Positions 35,698 through 47,581 of a DNA stretch of 64,000 nt are shown in pieces (position 1 is the stretch's first letter; each line of letters starts with the position of its first letter). Position numbers and translations under genes: made by a program. The notes below the pieces were generated by a model. It did no database searches and was not told the origin of the DNA. It worked only from the letters and a program-made list of their open reading frames with translations. The stretch is taken from assembly GCA_947044365.1 (NCBI GenBank), contig OX345641.1, positions 6,842,347-6,906,346 on the forward strand, given 5' to 3'. Source of the DNA: Petrosia ficiformis. Lineage: Eukaryota > Porifera > Demospongiae > Haplosclerida > Petrosiidae.

Positions 35698-36733
35698 ATG
35701 ATTGATGATTTCTTCTTTCACAGAAACTGTTAATTAACTCCATTAATTTATTACTTATAGCAAAGTTGTGCTCTTTAGAATTCAGTTTACCATAATTATT
35801 GTTTCTTCTATACATTATTTCCTTTTAGAAAACATGTTCGTTAACCCTTTAATGGTAAATTACAATACCTAAACTGGCATTTCACATTCTTCAACTACCA
35901 TTTTGAACAATCTACTAAACTTTCAACTGCTACTGTTTTCCTGTTGATAGTAAAGCATAAATTCTATATCAATGGCTTTCTTAACAACCCTTCTTTCCAG
36001 CAAACAATACAGAGTTTACTGCTATTACAAGTTCCACTGACATTTAATTAACAGAGCTTAATAGGGCTCTTTGATGTCCATAAAATCATTGAGATATTTT
36101 AACGATAGCCTTTTAAGCTATATAGCCCCACAGATGATATTGACAGAATGCCTCAAATAGTTTGGAAAATTCCCAAATATCAATATCTTATAATTTGTAA
36201 ATGATCGAATGTCTATACATATGGGTGAACACATAAAAACACATAATGTGTGCCAATGGGATATACTATGTTTGCCATTAGAAGATTATAATAAGAAAGC
36301 AACACTTACTATTTTGCACAGCGAGCTCACTATACTAACAGGTCTAGATCATTTTAAATGAAGTTCCAGTGATGATCACCTTACAACAAATGCAACAATA
36401 TAGGACTGAGGGATATGACCACATAAAGCTCTGAACACCAGCTGGTGTTATCTACCAACTAAACATGGTTTATATAATATATAAGCAAAACTAAAAAAGC
36501 ACACATATAAGACTGGGATGGTATCTTAGCAACAAAATTAAAATAACCGCTTCCATATAACAACCCTAAGTAAGTATACTTTCTTTAAATTTTTCTTTAT
36601 ACCATAGCTATACTTATACCATCCTAGTCTTGTTCATGTGCTTTTTCGGTTTTGATATCCATACATCTTCTTTGATGAACTGTATGTACACAATATACAT
36701 AACCACAACAAGTGGTTGCCATGGTAGCATAGT

Positions 36734-37150
36734 ATAAGGTAATCGTGGGTAACTCCGGACACGCCCAAACTTCGGACAGTTTTACCTATTTCGTACTCGT
36801 TCTCAACAAAGAGCAGCATTACAACTACAATAGTTCTACTATCACTAGCTACACACATATGCTTGAAAATGAGCATGATACAATGAGTATCCAACACATT
36901 ATTATTCACAAATATGCGATTCACACTAATAAGTAGTAGTGCTACTACCCGTTAGTGTGAATTGCGTATTTGTGATTTAAATGATGTATTGGATACTCAT
37001 TTTATCATGCTCATTTTCAAGCATATGTGTGTAGCTAGTGACAGTACAACTATTGTAGTTGTAATGCTGCTCTTTGTTGAGAACGAGTACGAAATAGGTA
37101 AAAACTGTCCGAAGTTTGGGCGTGTCCGGAGTTACCCCAAATTACCTTAT
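36734..37150. mobile_element. Long inverted repeat, about 195-base arms
   Basis: ATAAGGTAAT...GGGTAACTCCGGACACGCC at the left and its complement at the right (GGCGTGTCCGGAGTTACCCC), with near-complete mirroring up to a centre at about 36935-36950. Long, well-matched arms imply recent origin. The matching open frames on opposite strands are a consequence of the palindrome. Confidence 0.8.
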
Positions 37151-37417
37151 ATAATAATATATCTCATAATGTGATTCATAGCCCATACATTTCTATGGGG
37201 CGTGTAAGTTTATATTTCTCATATAAACCTCAAAATAGGTTGATATTTTAAAATATCAACCTTGTGAAATTCAACGGCGATTTCTTACGGACTCAATGAC
37301 AATCTCTTGCAGGACAATCCAAGGTATGAATCTCATTCTAAAATATATCAGATATAACATGTTTCATCTGTCTATATGCGTTATATAAACCTCTGAAACA
37401 TGTTATATATAACACAT

Positions 37418-37679
37418 ATAGTATGATGGTGACACCATCCATTTGATGTGGTGAGTTCTATATATTGTATATAGACCTTCCATGTGCACACTATGCAGGA
37501 GATGTCACCATCATACAATATATTGTATATAGTATGCTAATAGGTCATACGTATATACTGCATATAGGACCCTCGTTTTGTGTCGTCGGATGTGATATAG
37601 CCCTCACAGGCTCAGGCTATATCACATCCTTGGACACAAACTCAGGTGCTATATTTACCTATTACCATACTATATATAT
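37418..37679. mobile_element. Foldback element, one-sided copy of the 4878-5307 family
   Basis: Shares ATGATGGTGACA, TTTGATGTGGTGAG, TGCAGGAGATGTCACCAT and core GATGTGATATAGCC/GGCTATATCACATCC, but the right arm is mostly missing. Confidence 0.65.
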
Positions 37680-38572
37680 TAAATATATTATACACTATAC
37701 ATATAATTATGTATATTATAATAATTATATAATTATAATTACATGTATATATAATAGAAAAGCAGTGATCTTCACGCTGCCAAAATTAAATAGTTAAAGT
37801 TGCAAGGAATAGCATAAATTTCAATCTAGTTTGTCATACAGGTTGTTATGGCTACATGTATGATGTTACTATGACATTATGTGCACTAAGTATAAAAATG
37901 TACACTAGAATAAATATTATGTGTTTGCAGGTTTCCAAACCCTTTCGTGAGCCAGAACAGCCAGATAAAATCGTTTTTAAGTGGTTGTTAGTTGAAATAT
38001 GAGTTGACAGCACCCTAAAATTATAGTGCTTCAACTAATTGGTTATAATTTGTACAAAGTAGTTACAGTATTAGCATGTGTGTATCCATAATAATCTGAA
38101 CAACCATACAACTAATTGTTAAATCCTTGCAACTAACCATTAAAATAGTTATTTTAACTAATTTGTTTTTGCAGAGTAGAGTTTGTGTTTATCAGGAATT
38201 CACTGAACCAATGTACTATATTATACATACTATGCTACCATGGCAACTGCTTCGTGTGTTTATGAGTCATCTGTTATTGCCAATTTAATTAACAAATTAA
38301 ATCATTATAATTCCAGCTAACTAGTTAAGCAGTAGACTGCATGGCTCCTATTGTACTGAATAATAATTATAGAGATATTTGATGCATTACATTTCTTAAT
38401 ACACATGCAATCATACAAGTACTGAGACACTTGTACATACTGGTTAATCACATATAATTATAGTGAGTTAATTCACTGTCTTTGTACTAGTTTGTTTCTT
38501 GTCTTATATCATCATACTGCTGGAATAGAAATCTTGAGGGGATAAGCTCTCGCCTTGTGTTGTGATATTCAC

Positions 38573-41500
38573 ATGATGTCGCCACTAGTTCTCAATCAAA
38601 AGGTTTTGTATCTCATCACTTTACTGTATGGATTAACATCAGCTCAAAATATCACTATAATTATATGTTCAACAAGATGGAATCGACCAATCAGAATGCA
38701 TGGAAGGAAATGAATCTATTCCATGCCATACATTATCCTATGTCTTGAATCAGGTCAATAATGCAAGTAATGACATCATTAAAGGAACAGATATTTCCTT
38801 GTATGTATATATAACATACTCTCAAGAAATGGAATCATTAGATATTCAATTATTAGTTAACTTACATCTTATTGGAGTTGATAATCCTGCTCTGAACTTC
38901 AGTGGAAATCCATTTTACATTCCTGGCTATGATTATTTGTATGCCTATTTTCATGGCAGAGGTTCTTTTTATCCCGAAAATATTACTTTTTTGAATCACA
39001 CAGTATGGGAAGCTTTAACCACAGTGAGCTTTAATAAGTGCATATTCTCTAGTTGGAGTGGTAAGATTAATATGGTTACCAATCTTACCATAATCAACTG
39101 TTTATTTCATAAAAATATTTTAACAGTTCATGAACAACTTTGTATTATTACGAATGCATTAAATTTGTTAATATATGGATGCTCAGAGTCTTTTAACTTT
39201 TACCTTTGGAAACAAATTGAATAATTTTGAAATGGATAACTGCAATATTCACGATAATCAGGTATTATCATCAATACTTCTTCTTGACAGTTACTACATA
39301 ACCCCAGAGCCGATAATTCATATTGCTGTCACTAATTGTCTCTTCTCTAATAACACATCTGGTGAAATAGTTATAGAGACTGAAGTTGATGGATTATACA
39401 TGTCAAATGTAAGTTTCATAGGTAACAAGATAAAACTTGAAGGATATAGCAACATGAAAATAGTGGCAATAAATCAATATAGAAAACAATATTTTAACAT
39501 ATCTAATGTTAATTTTATTAACAACACTGGAACAGGACTTATGCTTGAAGATGTAACAGTGTATTTCAACAATATAACATTTTATAACAATATTGGAACT
39601 TATGGAGGAGGAATGTCATTGCATCACACAACTATCTATCTCACTGGACCTCTAAACTTTGAAAGAAATACAGCTTGTTTTGGTGGAGCCATATATATTA
39701 CTGGTTTGGTACAGCATTATATAGTTAATACATATTGTAATACATTAGAACAAATAACATTTTTCAGGAATTTTGCAGGTACTATTGGACCAGATGTTTT
39801 TATTGAGGAAGGAAATTTCGTTAATTATATAATTTATTTTACTTTTCCGTGTATTAATGGAACTATACCAAATCATGCAATAAGAGGAGAAAATATCATT
39901 TCTGGTCCACACAATATTACCATTAATCCTCAAAGTAATTCCACCATTACTCTGTTTCCCGGACAGAAATTGACATATTCAGCTCATGTTACTGATTATT
40001 TTGGTAACTTGACATCTGGTGTTCTTCAATGTGGAGACTATTATTGTGAACATGTGCAATTAACTGGTGATGCACAATCATCGATTTCAACTGGTAATAT
40101 CACAACTAATCTATATTTGTTATCTGCTCATGAACACTATCACACTTCAATGGAATTAAAACTTCAATTTAGCTGTGATACATCAGGAACTGTTAGCTAT
40201 GTTGATGTAAATCTAACAACTTGTCCTTTGGGATATGTTTTCCAAAAGTCTGAATCAATCTTAGGGACATGTGAATGTGTGGATATAGCTAGTGATGATG
40301 TTCAGTGTGATTCTGTGTTGGATGTAGCATGTATTAGACATGGTCACTGGTTTGGAGAAATTAATGAAAATGGTGGACTGAATAATACTGTCTTTGACAC
40401 AGCTCTATGTCATTATCCATATTGTAAGAATGACTTACCACCTTGTCCGATCATAGGACTAGCTCAGACTTACAACAAGCTTCCTGTTGCTCAAGATGAA
40501 CAATGTAATGGATTATATGGTGGATTATTGTGTAGAAGCTGTAGAGAAGATGCTGTGTTTAGTTTTGAAGCTGTTAAATGTATTCCATCATCAAATTGTC
40601 AGCCTTGGCAACCTTATGTTACTTTAGTACTTGTAGTTATATTTCAACTTGTCCTGGGATTTGGAATCGTAATAGGACTAAGAGCAAGCTTTAAGACAGG
40701 TATTGGACATTTGTATGGACCTTTATTCTTCATTGCTGTACTCAGACGCATACCTTTTGGAGAATATGTTCAGCTAAAATTCATTGTTTCAATATTTCAA
40801 TCAGTTCTTTTGCTTAATTTAGAAATATTTGGTGAAATTCGATGGTGTTTCTTCTCCAATATTAATCCACTACTGAACTACTCCCTCCATTTTATTGGCC
40901 CATTTATTATTGCAGTTGTACTATTATCAACAATATTACTAGCTCGATATTATCCAAGACAATTCTTGTTTCTACAGAGTTCCCCAGTTCAAGCTATCTG
41001 TCTCCTCATTCTTCTTTCATTTTGGTCTGTTTATGATACTTGTATTGAACTAATGAGACCAACTACTACACTGAGTGGAGTTAAAGGATGGAGAGTTGCT
41101 CTTCAACCAAATATACATTACTTCAAAGATCCATATCATATTGTCACTTGGATGTTTTCAGCAGTTCTTCTCGTATTTCTACTTTTCCCTTTCACTTTAT
41201 TGTTGTTATTTTCACCATTTTTAAGACGAAAGTTCAACCTCACTCGTATTCAACCATTACTTGATGCATTCCAGTCGTGTTATAATGACAAGTTTCGCTG
41301 GTACTCAGGAGTATATCTACTATCGTGGATAATCTTAATGAACATACCTTACTATGTGATGGATATTCTTCTTGTTACTGTTGGTACATTACATTTCATG
41401 ATACAACCTTACAAGTATCAATGGCTGAATATTGTTGATACACTCTTACTAGTTGATCTAATCATTCTGGCTTACTTTACATCAGTTGATTCACCAAATA

Positions 41501-41783
41501 GTAGACATAAAGAGACAGTACCTATTAGTAACATATTGGTAGTGTTACCTCTGACATATATTACATTTGGTGGAGTGTGGATCATTAGGTGATTATTATG
41601 AAATGGTGCAAAAATAAAATGTGTACTGGTAAGAATACTAATGAAGAAATGGTAAAATTATTAGAAGCTGAAGAAGAGGAGGTAGTCGACAGTGAAGATA
41701 GAGACATTCATATTGGAGTAAGTTCAACTGTTCTGGAGCGTCCTATTTGTAGGAGAGAATCTTTGATATTTGATGATAACTAA
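38573..41783 (+). pseudogene. Beta-helix / Cys-rich / multi-TM protein with three apparent frameshifts
   Basis: Four consecutive frames read as one protein: 38573-~38665 (ATG, signal peptide ending Leu-Thr-Ser-Ala-Gln), ~38662-39224, 39175-41592 and 41589-41783, with frame changes near 38.66, 39.18-39.22 and 41.59 kb. No plausible introns are seen at the breaks. The large frame has repeated Asn-rich beta-helix-like strands (Asn-Val-x-Phe-Ile-x-Asn-Asn; Gly-Gly-Gly and Gly-Gly-Ala turns) over roughly its first 250 residues, a cysteine-rich region about 330-475 (with Asn-Gly-Leu-Tyr-Gly-Gly-Leu-Leu-Cys-Arg-x-Cys), and from about residue 480 eight or so hydrophobic membrane segments. The final frame is an acidic cytoplasmic tail. 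I infer a receptor-like surface protein. Because long parts remain open, this could be a young pseudogene or an intact gene with sequencing indels. Confidence 0.6.
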
Positions 41784-42593
41784 AGAAATGTTTTGAATAA
41801 CCTTTTCTTTTATCTTATTTTGACTATGTATATCATTTATCATGTTGTAGTTTGTCACATCAGATGTAGGTAATATCTAGCTAATCTTTAGTGAAAATAA
41901 TACTGCATGAATATATAATATGTACTACTCTTAAATGAACAAATAAGCTTTTCATATGCAAGGAATATTCTTTTTGTCATATTATTATTGTACATAATAC
42001 ATAACTGATCTTATGAACTCATTATGAGTTAACTATAACTATAACTAAAACCTCTTTTTGGAGCTGGTAAAATGTAGCAGCTAGTGTGATAGAGTAGATA
42101 TATATCCTCAAATTATAAATATTTATTATGCATGCATGGTGGTATATTTGTGTAACTATTATGTATGTGTGTTTATGTATGTGTATGCATGAGTAGAGCA
42201 GGTAAGAAAATCTCTGGAATGTACATCATAATTTATACATAATTATGCGTGTACATGTGTGTGTACAATACATATATAATGCATACTACATGTAATACAT
42301 GTACATTACATGTATGTTTTGTTTAGTGAAACGTTTATTATTATTATATGATTTGAGACTGTATCAGTTATTACAGTAACTAAAACAACTCAATTATAAG
42401 AATCATAATTATATATGTATCTATAATTATTAGTATAATATGTTTCTAAATAATAATTAAGTGAATAGCAAAAAAAATACAATTTACTGTAAATACAAGT
42501 GATTGCAATTCCATAAGTAATAAAAAGTATGAACTTAAATTTAAAATTCAAACTGTTGCATTATAGATAATCATATGATATTAACGAGACATA
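41784..42593. other. Spacer between the multi-TM locus and C1
   Basis: No gene seen. From about 42170 it is the inverted copy of sequence downstream of C2 (51960-52385). Confidence 0.6.
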
Positions 42594-43713
42594 TTAATCA
42601 CATTTTAGTTTACTATACATGAAATTGTACAGTTGTTCTCCACTATCTTTATCGACAGTACTCTTAAACCACGAACAAATCTCAATACCAATATCTCCAG
42701 CTAGATCACTCATTTTATTCCTTATATTAGTAACTAATACTTTAACTGCAACTGGCATCAAAGTCTCCACGAAACTGTTTTTATCTGTGCAGTCCAATGT
42801 CTGGCTATTATTATTAAGTTTTGTGTTTGCCTGTAGATAATAATTATTTGTAATAATTATTTTAACGTGTAGATGCATAATACACACATCCATCTATCCA
42901 TCCAACAAGCATCTATCCATCAAAGTCCACATACTAACTTACCCATTCACAAGCAACTCTTAATATCTCTGATTTAGTTTCTTCTCCATCTGGTTCATTG
43001 CTAATTTCAATACTATAATCAAACAGTTGTTTAAAGATTGACTCGGTTGAATTCATTTTCCTGAGATTGGTCTGCTCTGTCATATTCGTGCTAAAACGCT
43101 GTTGATAAATATTAAATAATGGAATATACTAATTGAAATGTATCCAACCAAACATTGTTGGTTTAAACATAAATGATATTTACCAATATTGTCATAGTAT
43201 CAAAGAGTCCTTCTTTTAACTTCTTTCGTAACTCATCAGTTTGATTATCACTTCCTTCAATTGCTACAACTATTAGAATTAGAAGGAAAATAATTCTCTG
43301 GTAACTGACTTCCATTGTACAAATTTGGAAATTTATAATAATTTTGCAAATTGAAGTAACTTGATATCTTTCTGATATATTCTTTATCTTGTCCTTTACT
43401 ATGATGCTCTAGTGTGCAACAAACCTTTCTTATATACTCATAATTTTACACAAAAATAGTATGTGGTATTTACCCTGCGTGGGTCATTCAACCATAAGTA
43501 TCAGTTCCTTTTTGGACAGTAACTTTAATTCCATTTTTATAATTCAAGCCATATAACTAGCTTATAGCTATATTACCAAAGTTGTACATTCGTTTGCCAA
43601 GGATGAGTTATCCTTACAGCCTTAGTGATTTTATGAAATGACCTAACAAAGTTGTGTCAGCTTGCTGAAGACGAGTTATCTCTATAGCTTTAATGATTAC
43701 ATGACATGACCTA
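42170..43713 (-). repeat. Left arm of a 1.5-kb inverted repeat containing C1
   Basis: Reverse complement of 50689-52385 with high similarity throughout gene, promoter and 3' flank. The intervening 7 kb carries D1. Boundaries approximate. Confidence 0.75.
42594..43315 (-). CDS. Small secreted protein, type C (B-like), copy 1 (C1)
   Basis: 174 residues; exons on minus 43184-43315, 42943-43098, 42594-42830, phase-0 introns. Signal peptide with core Phe-Leu-Leu-Ile-Leu-Ile-Val-Val, followed by an Asn-Gln-Thr sequon. Exon 2 ends Cys-Glu-Trp; exon 3 begins Ala-Asn-Thr-Lys-Leu, as in type B (Ala-Lys-Thr-Lys-Leu), and shares Met-Pro-Val-Ala-Val, showing type C derives from the B lineage. Only four mature cysteines remain. 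TATATAAG on minus at 43429-43436. It has no divergent D-type partner nearby and sits in an inverted duplicate of the C2 locus. Its protein is closer to C3 than to C2. Confidence 0.8.
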
Positions 43714-46700
43714 CTAAAGATGTGTTGTTATTACGAAGCTAATAGAGGATAGACAATCTTTGCAACAGCAATTAAAAGATCAACTATTTATGTTCAAAAA
43801 TTAAAATACAAACATGCACATATATATGTATGTGTTTACAAAAAGAGCAAAATGAAAAATGTATGGTGAAACTAACTTTTAATTTTTTTATGATGAGTGC
43901 TTTGAACCTATGTCCAAATGTTTCAATTATTGACAATTTAAAGATCTCGTAAATTATGATATATCTTGACTCACATATAATAGTTGAAGTTTTTTTTTGG
44001 AAGACACCATGATATAACAACATCTACAAACCATTATAAGAATTATTCTGTTTGATGTAATGAGGTATCCGAAACAAAAAGTATGGAAATTGGTTAAACA
44101 CCCTTTTCTCGGTTACCACAATATTTGGAAACCTCCAAACTGGTATTTTAGCCTATATAATATATAAATATTTTTAAAATATACACTGTAATACATGATG
44201 CTGTATAATTGGTATACTCTAGCATACCATAATGATGTTAACAAAATAATGGCAACAACTACAAAGCATTTTTGTTTACATATTAATCTATTTAATATGG
44301 ATCTAACATTTGTTTTTAATCATAATGCTATGACTATACAATCCCTGTAAAAGAGATTGGATGTTTCATATGGAAGGTTATTGTTATCATTTATGTTAAA
44401 GTGTAACCTACCCATCCACCTCAAACAAACCACTACATACCTTGAAAGGGTTATGTATATATGTATGCTTGATATTATATGTATGTATATATGTGTGTAT
44501 TAAACATAGAGTCCATTGTTCATTATTGTTTCTGTTTCCATAGTGTAAGATATGTCACCCATGAGAGTAATGCAAATTACTTTCGTTGCCATGTTCTATT
44601 AATCAATCCCAAAAAAATTCATGTTCACATTTCCACTAGTCTTTTGGGCCAAACATTGGCCTATGAGTGAACAGGAACAATGAACATATTCAGGAATAAG
44701 TTATGCAAGATTAAGTTGGAGTAATGATGCAATGTGTGCCCAGCTCACTTCCAATACTTGGCAACGAATTTATGTTTTTTATAGTATCTCACATACATGA
44801 ATACAAAGGCTATTGCCAAAACTATGGCATAATTATTTCCAAGTACTATTTTATTGTAAGTTTCATCCAAGTTTTTTCATGTATCAATAGAAATTTCCAT
44901 TATATTACCATCCATACTTGCAAATGAATTACGTATTCTAAAATTTAATATTTTCATAATTAATTTCTGTCATGCGAAGGAAAAAATAGCTCTGCAAACA
45001 ATGTGTTTTAATACTTTGCGCTACTGAAATGGACAAATCATGTATGTCATTGATATAATGATTGATGTAATTAAAGTCACTCTAAATGTATATAGTATTA
45101 ATCAAGAATATCACAACCTAATGCTCAAAGCATGTGATCCATGCATGGTGACTGTAAGTTATTAATATCCCCAAACATTATTAATTATTCTGCTAAATTA
45201 TAATGTGATTTGTAAAACAAACTTTTCCATATCATTATCTGACTACAGTATCAACTTCAATTCCACGAACTTTTTATGTGTATCAAAAAAAATTTCATTA
45301 CACTATAGCAGTTAGGCACTTTGCAACAAATACATTATCTGAATAATGTAGATTACAGTATCAACTTCAATTCCATGGACTGTGTATCAAAAGGAATTTC
45401 CATTACACTATAGGCAGTTAGGCACTTTGCAACAAATACATTATCTGAATAATGTAGATTACAGTATCAACTTCAATTCCATGGATTGCGTATCAAAAGG
45501 AATTTCCATTACACTATAGGCAGTTAGGCACTTGGCAAAAATATACATTATCTGAATAATGTAGATTACAGTATCAACTTCAATTCCATGGACTGCGTAT
45601 CAAAAGGAATTTCCATTACACTATAGGCAGTTAGGCACCTGGCAACAAATACATTATCTCATTAAGTATCAACTTCAATTCCATGAACTGTTTATTTGTA
45701 TCAAAAGACATTTCCATTACAATATAGACAGTTAGGCACTTGGCAACAATCGGATGATGTAATAATTATAATGCATAACTCCATGAATGTACGGAAGTTA
45801 GACCTTTGACCAGGAAATTACATCAATTCCAACTAAAGAAGACACAATCTGTTAGTCTGTGTGATCAGATAATGAAAGAAAACAGTCACTCATGTTTGAA
45901 AAATGTTCTACAACCACAAGAGTAATGCAAATCACTTTCGCCATGTATTATTGATGATTCTAAAAAAATTCATATTAACATTTCCACTAAAGGTCATTTA
46001 CATTCACCTTGTCCTCAGAAAAATGTTCAGAACTTTATTTTGGAACGACCAACAATCTTTCTACCTGTACCATTTTCATATAATTATCATTCAATTTTTT
46101 GTGTAAGTCAAATTTCAATTCATTGCTTCATTATTGAGTTACAGTATAATCATGTGTTAACCTTATGGCATTAAATTATACACTTTACTACACAAAGTCA
46201 TCACATCATAATTTTGAGGACATTGTGAATGTGAACAGACTTTAGTGTTGATAGACATTTAGCTTGTCAGTGATTGAATGTAATCACCCATATAGTGGGA
46301 ATAAGTTACGCAAGATTAAGCTGCAATAATTTATAATAATTATTTAGTTACTACTAAAATTCCGTAGCAGTATGTATCCAGCTCCAAACTTGACATCTAT
46401 TTAACTATTTACTGTAAATTAATAGATGTAACAAATTTATTCATTTGTATTTATACATGATATGGAAAAATTATACAAATGATTTTCCAAGCCGTCGCCA
46501 AACCCCCAAACTACAGATGGCTTTGTCGGTTATATTTATTTATGAAGTATTCTTTTTTAAGAAAGTGTTCAAACATAATCAATGACAAAAATAATAACGA
46601 GCAAAATGGTATTATGAATGCTTACTATGATTATAATTTATAATAAATAAATAATTAAAGTGAAGAAAAAATGGTCAAACTCCTATATATAATTATTATA

Positions 46701-46778
46701 ATTGGTAAAAAAGTATTATTTTTAAAAAAAAGTGACACTATGAATAAAGTAGTAGTAATATATTATTGTTCATAAATA
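43316..46778. other. Intergenic region between C1 and D1
   Basis: C1 promoter (TATA 43429-43436) and upstream repeats to about 43713, then DNA directly repeated at 53.4-56.5 kb. Contains the 107-base tandem repeats (45241-45745) and a block at 45.98-46.24 kb shared with the A/B intergenic DNA. No coding gene recognised. Confidence 0.6.
45241..45745. repeat. Tandem repeat, about 107-base unit, five copies
   Basis: Unit contains ACAGTATCAACTTCAATTCC, GGAATTTCCATTACACTATA and GGCAGTTAGGCAC, then ATTATCTGAATAATGTA. The direct duplicate at 55181-55477 has only three units. Single reverse-oriented units occur at about 49670-49785 and 60080-60190, upstream of D1 and D2. Confidence 0.8.
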
Positions 46779-47581
46779 TCATTGATATGATTCCTGACAA
46801 TTAGATAATCTGGTTTCAAATGAAGTATCAAATATGATATCCAGAGGAAGATCCTCAACTATATTTCTTTCTAGTAACATGTTTGATCCCAGTGGATGTA
46901 CAAGTTTTGACAAATTATCGATTGAGCATTCCAAATCAACACTTAGAATGTTTACTATCTAAAAGATAAGATAATAGTAATCATTTATCATAATGTAATA
47001 TGTATGTAACATATTATTACACCACCTGCAGATGTCATGTTAAATGTGTGTGTACATAGTTTTTGGGTTTTGAAATAGAATTGAATTTACATTCTTACTG
47101 GCCTCAAAATATAATTATTATAATATTAAATATTACTTACCCATTCACAAGCATCTATTAGTAAAGCATTGACAAGAACACTGGTTGCTTGTATTGTTTG
47201 TTCATTACTGTACGATCCATTCATACAATTGACTATTTCACCATACTCAATTAACTGTCTAAAATCTCCAAAAATGTCCTTTAATTTCTCTATGTCTGAT
47301 GTATTTCTATAGTTCTGATGAAGAAGAGAGCAATGAATGATTAAGTACTAATTATTGCAGTACTGTGACATCTGATTTATATTCAGTACTAATAATGACA
47401 TACATTATTACATATACTATGAAATTATTACCATTAAGTTTATAGTTACATTGAGTCCTCCTTCTAGATTTTCTTGAGTCTCATCAATTTGTCTGGTTTT
47501 ACGGAGAGGCAGACAATTTCCTACAGTTGCTACAACGAATAGAAACAGAAAAGAGACAATTATCTTGTAGCTATGCTCCAT
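46779..47581 (-). CDS. Small secreted protein, type D (A-like), copy 1 (D1)
   Basis: 167 residues; exons on minus 47432-47581, 47141-47314, 46779-46958. The first exon is an evident relative of type A: Met-Glu-His-Ser start, Ala-Thr-Val-Gly-Asn-Cys-Leu-Pro-Leu-Arg-Lys after the hydrophobic core, then Gln-Glu-Asn-Leu-Glu-Gly-Gly-Leu-Asn. Exon 2 ends Cys-Glu-Trp. Exon 3 starts like type A (Leu-Glu-Cys) but lacks the Cys-x-Trp-Phe-x-Cys...Lys-Cys-Gly module and ends soon after Arg-Leu-Ser-Asn-Cys. Mature cysteines about 80, 106, 119 and 162. TATAAAAG on minus at 47678-47685. Divergent to C2. Confidence 0.8.

Larger units (their letters stand above)
35698..38572. other. Intergenic region downstream of the EGF gene
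   Basis: No gene seen. Holds the EGF gene 3' end, a member of the 26.6-kb foldback family (36480-36665), a long inverted repeat (36734-37150) and a foldback (37418-37679). The small open frames here lie in the inverted repeats or are unsupported. Confidence 0.6.

Noticed and set aside
36634..37174. Matching open frames on opposite strands
   Set aside because: They are produced by the long inverted repeat 36734-37150.
43784..46106. Several 60-80 codon open frames between C1 and D1, repeated near 54-56 kb
   Set aside because: AT-rich chance frames; some are interrupted or changed by indels between the two duplicate copies.
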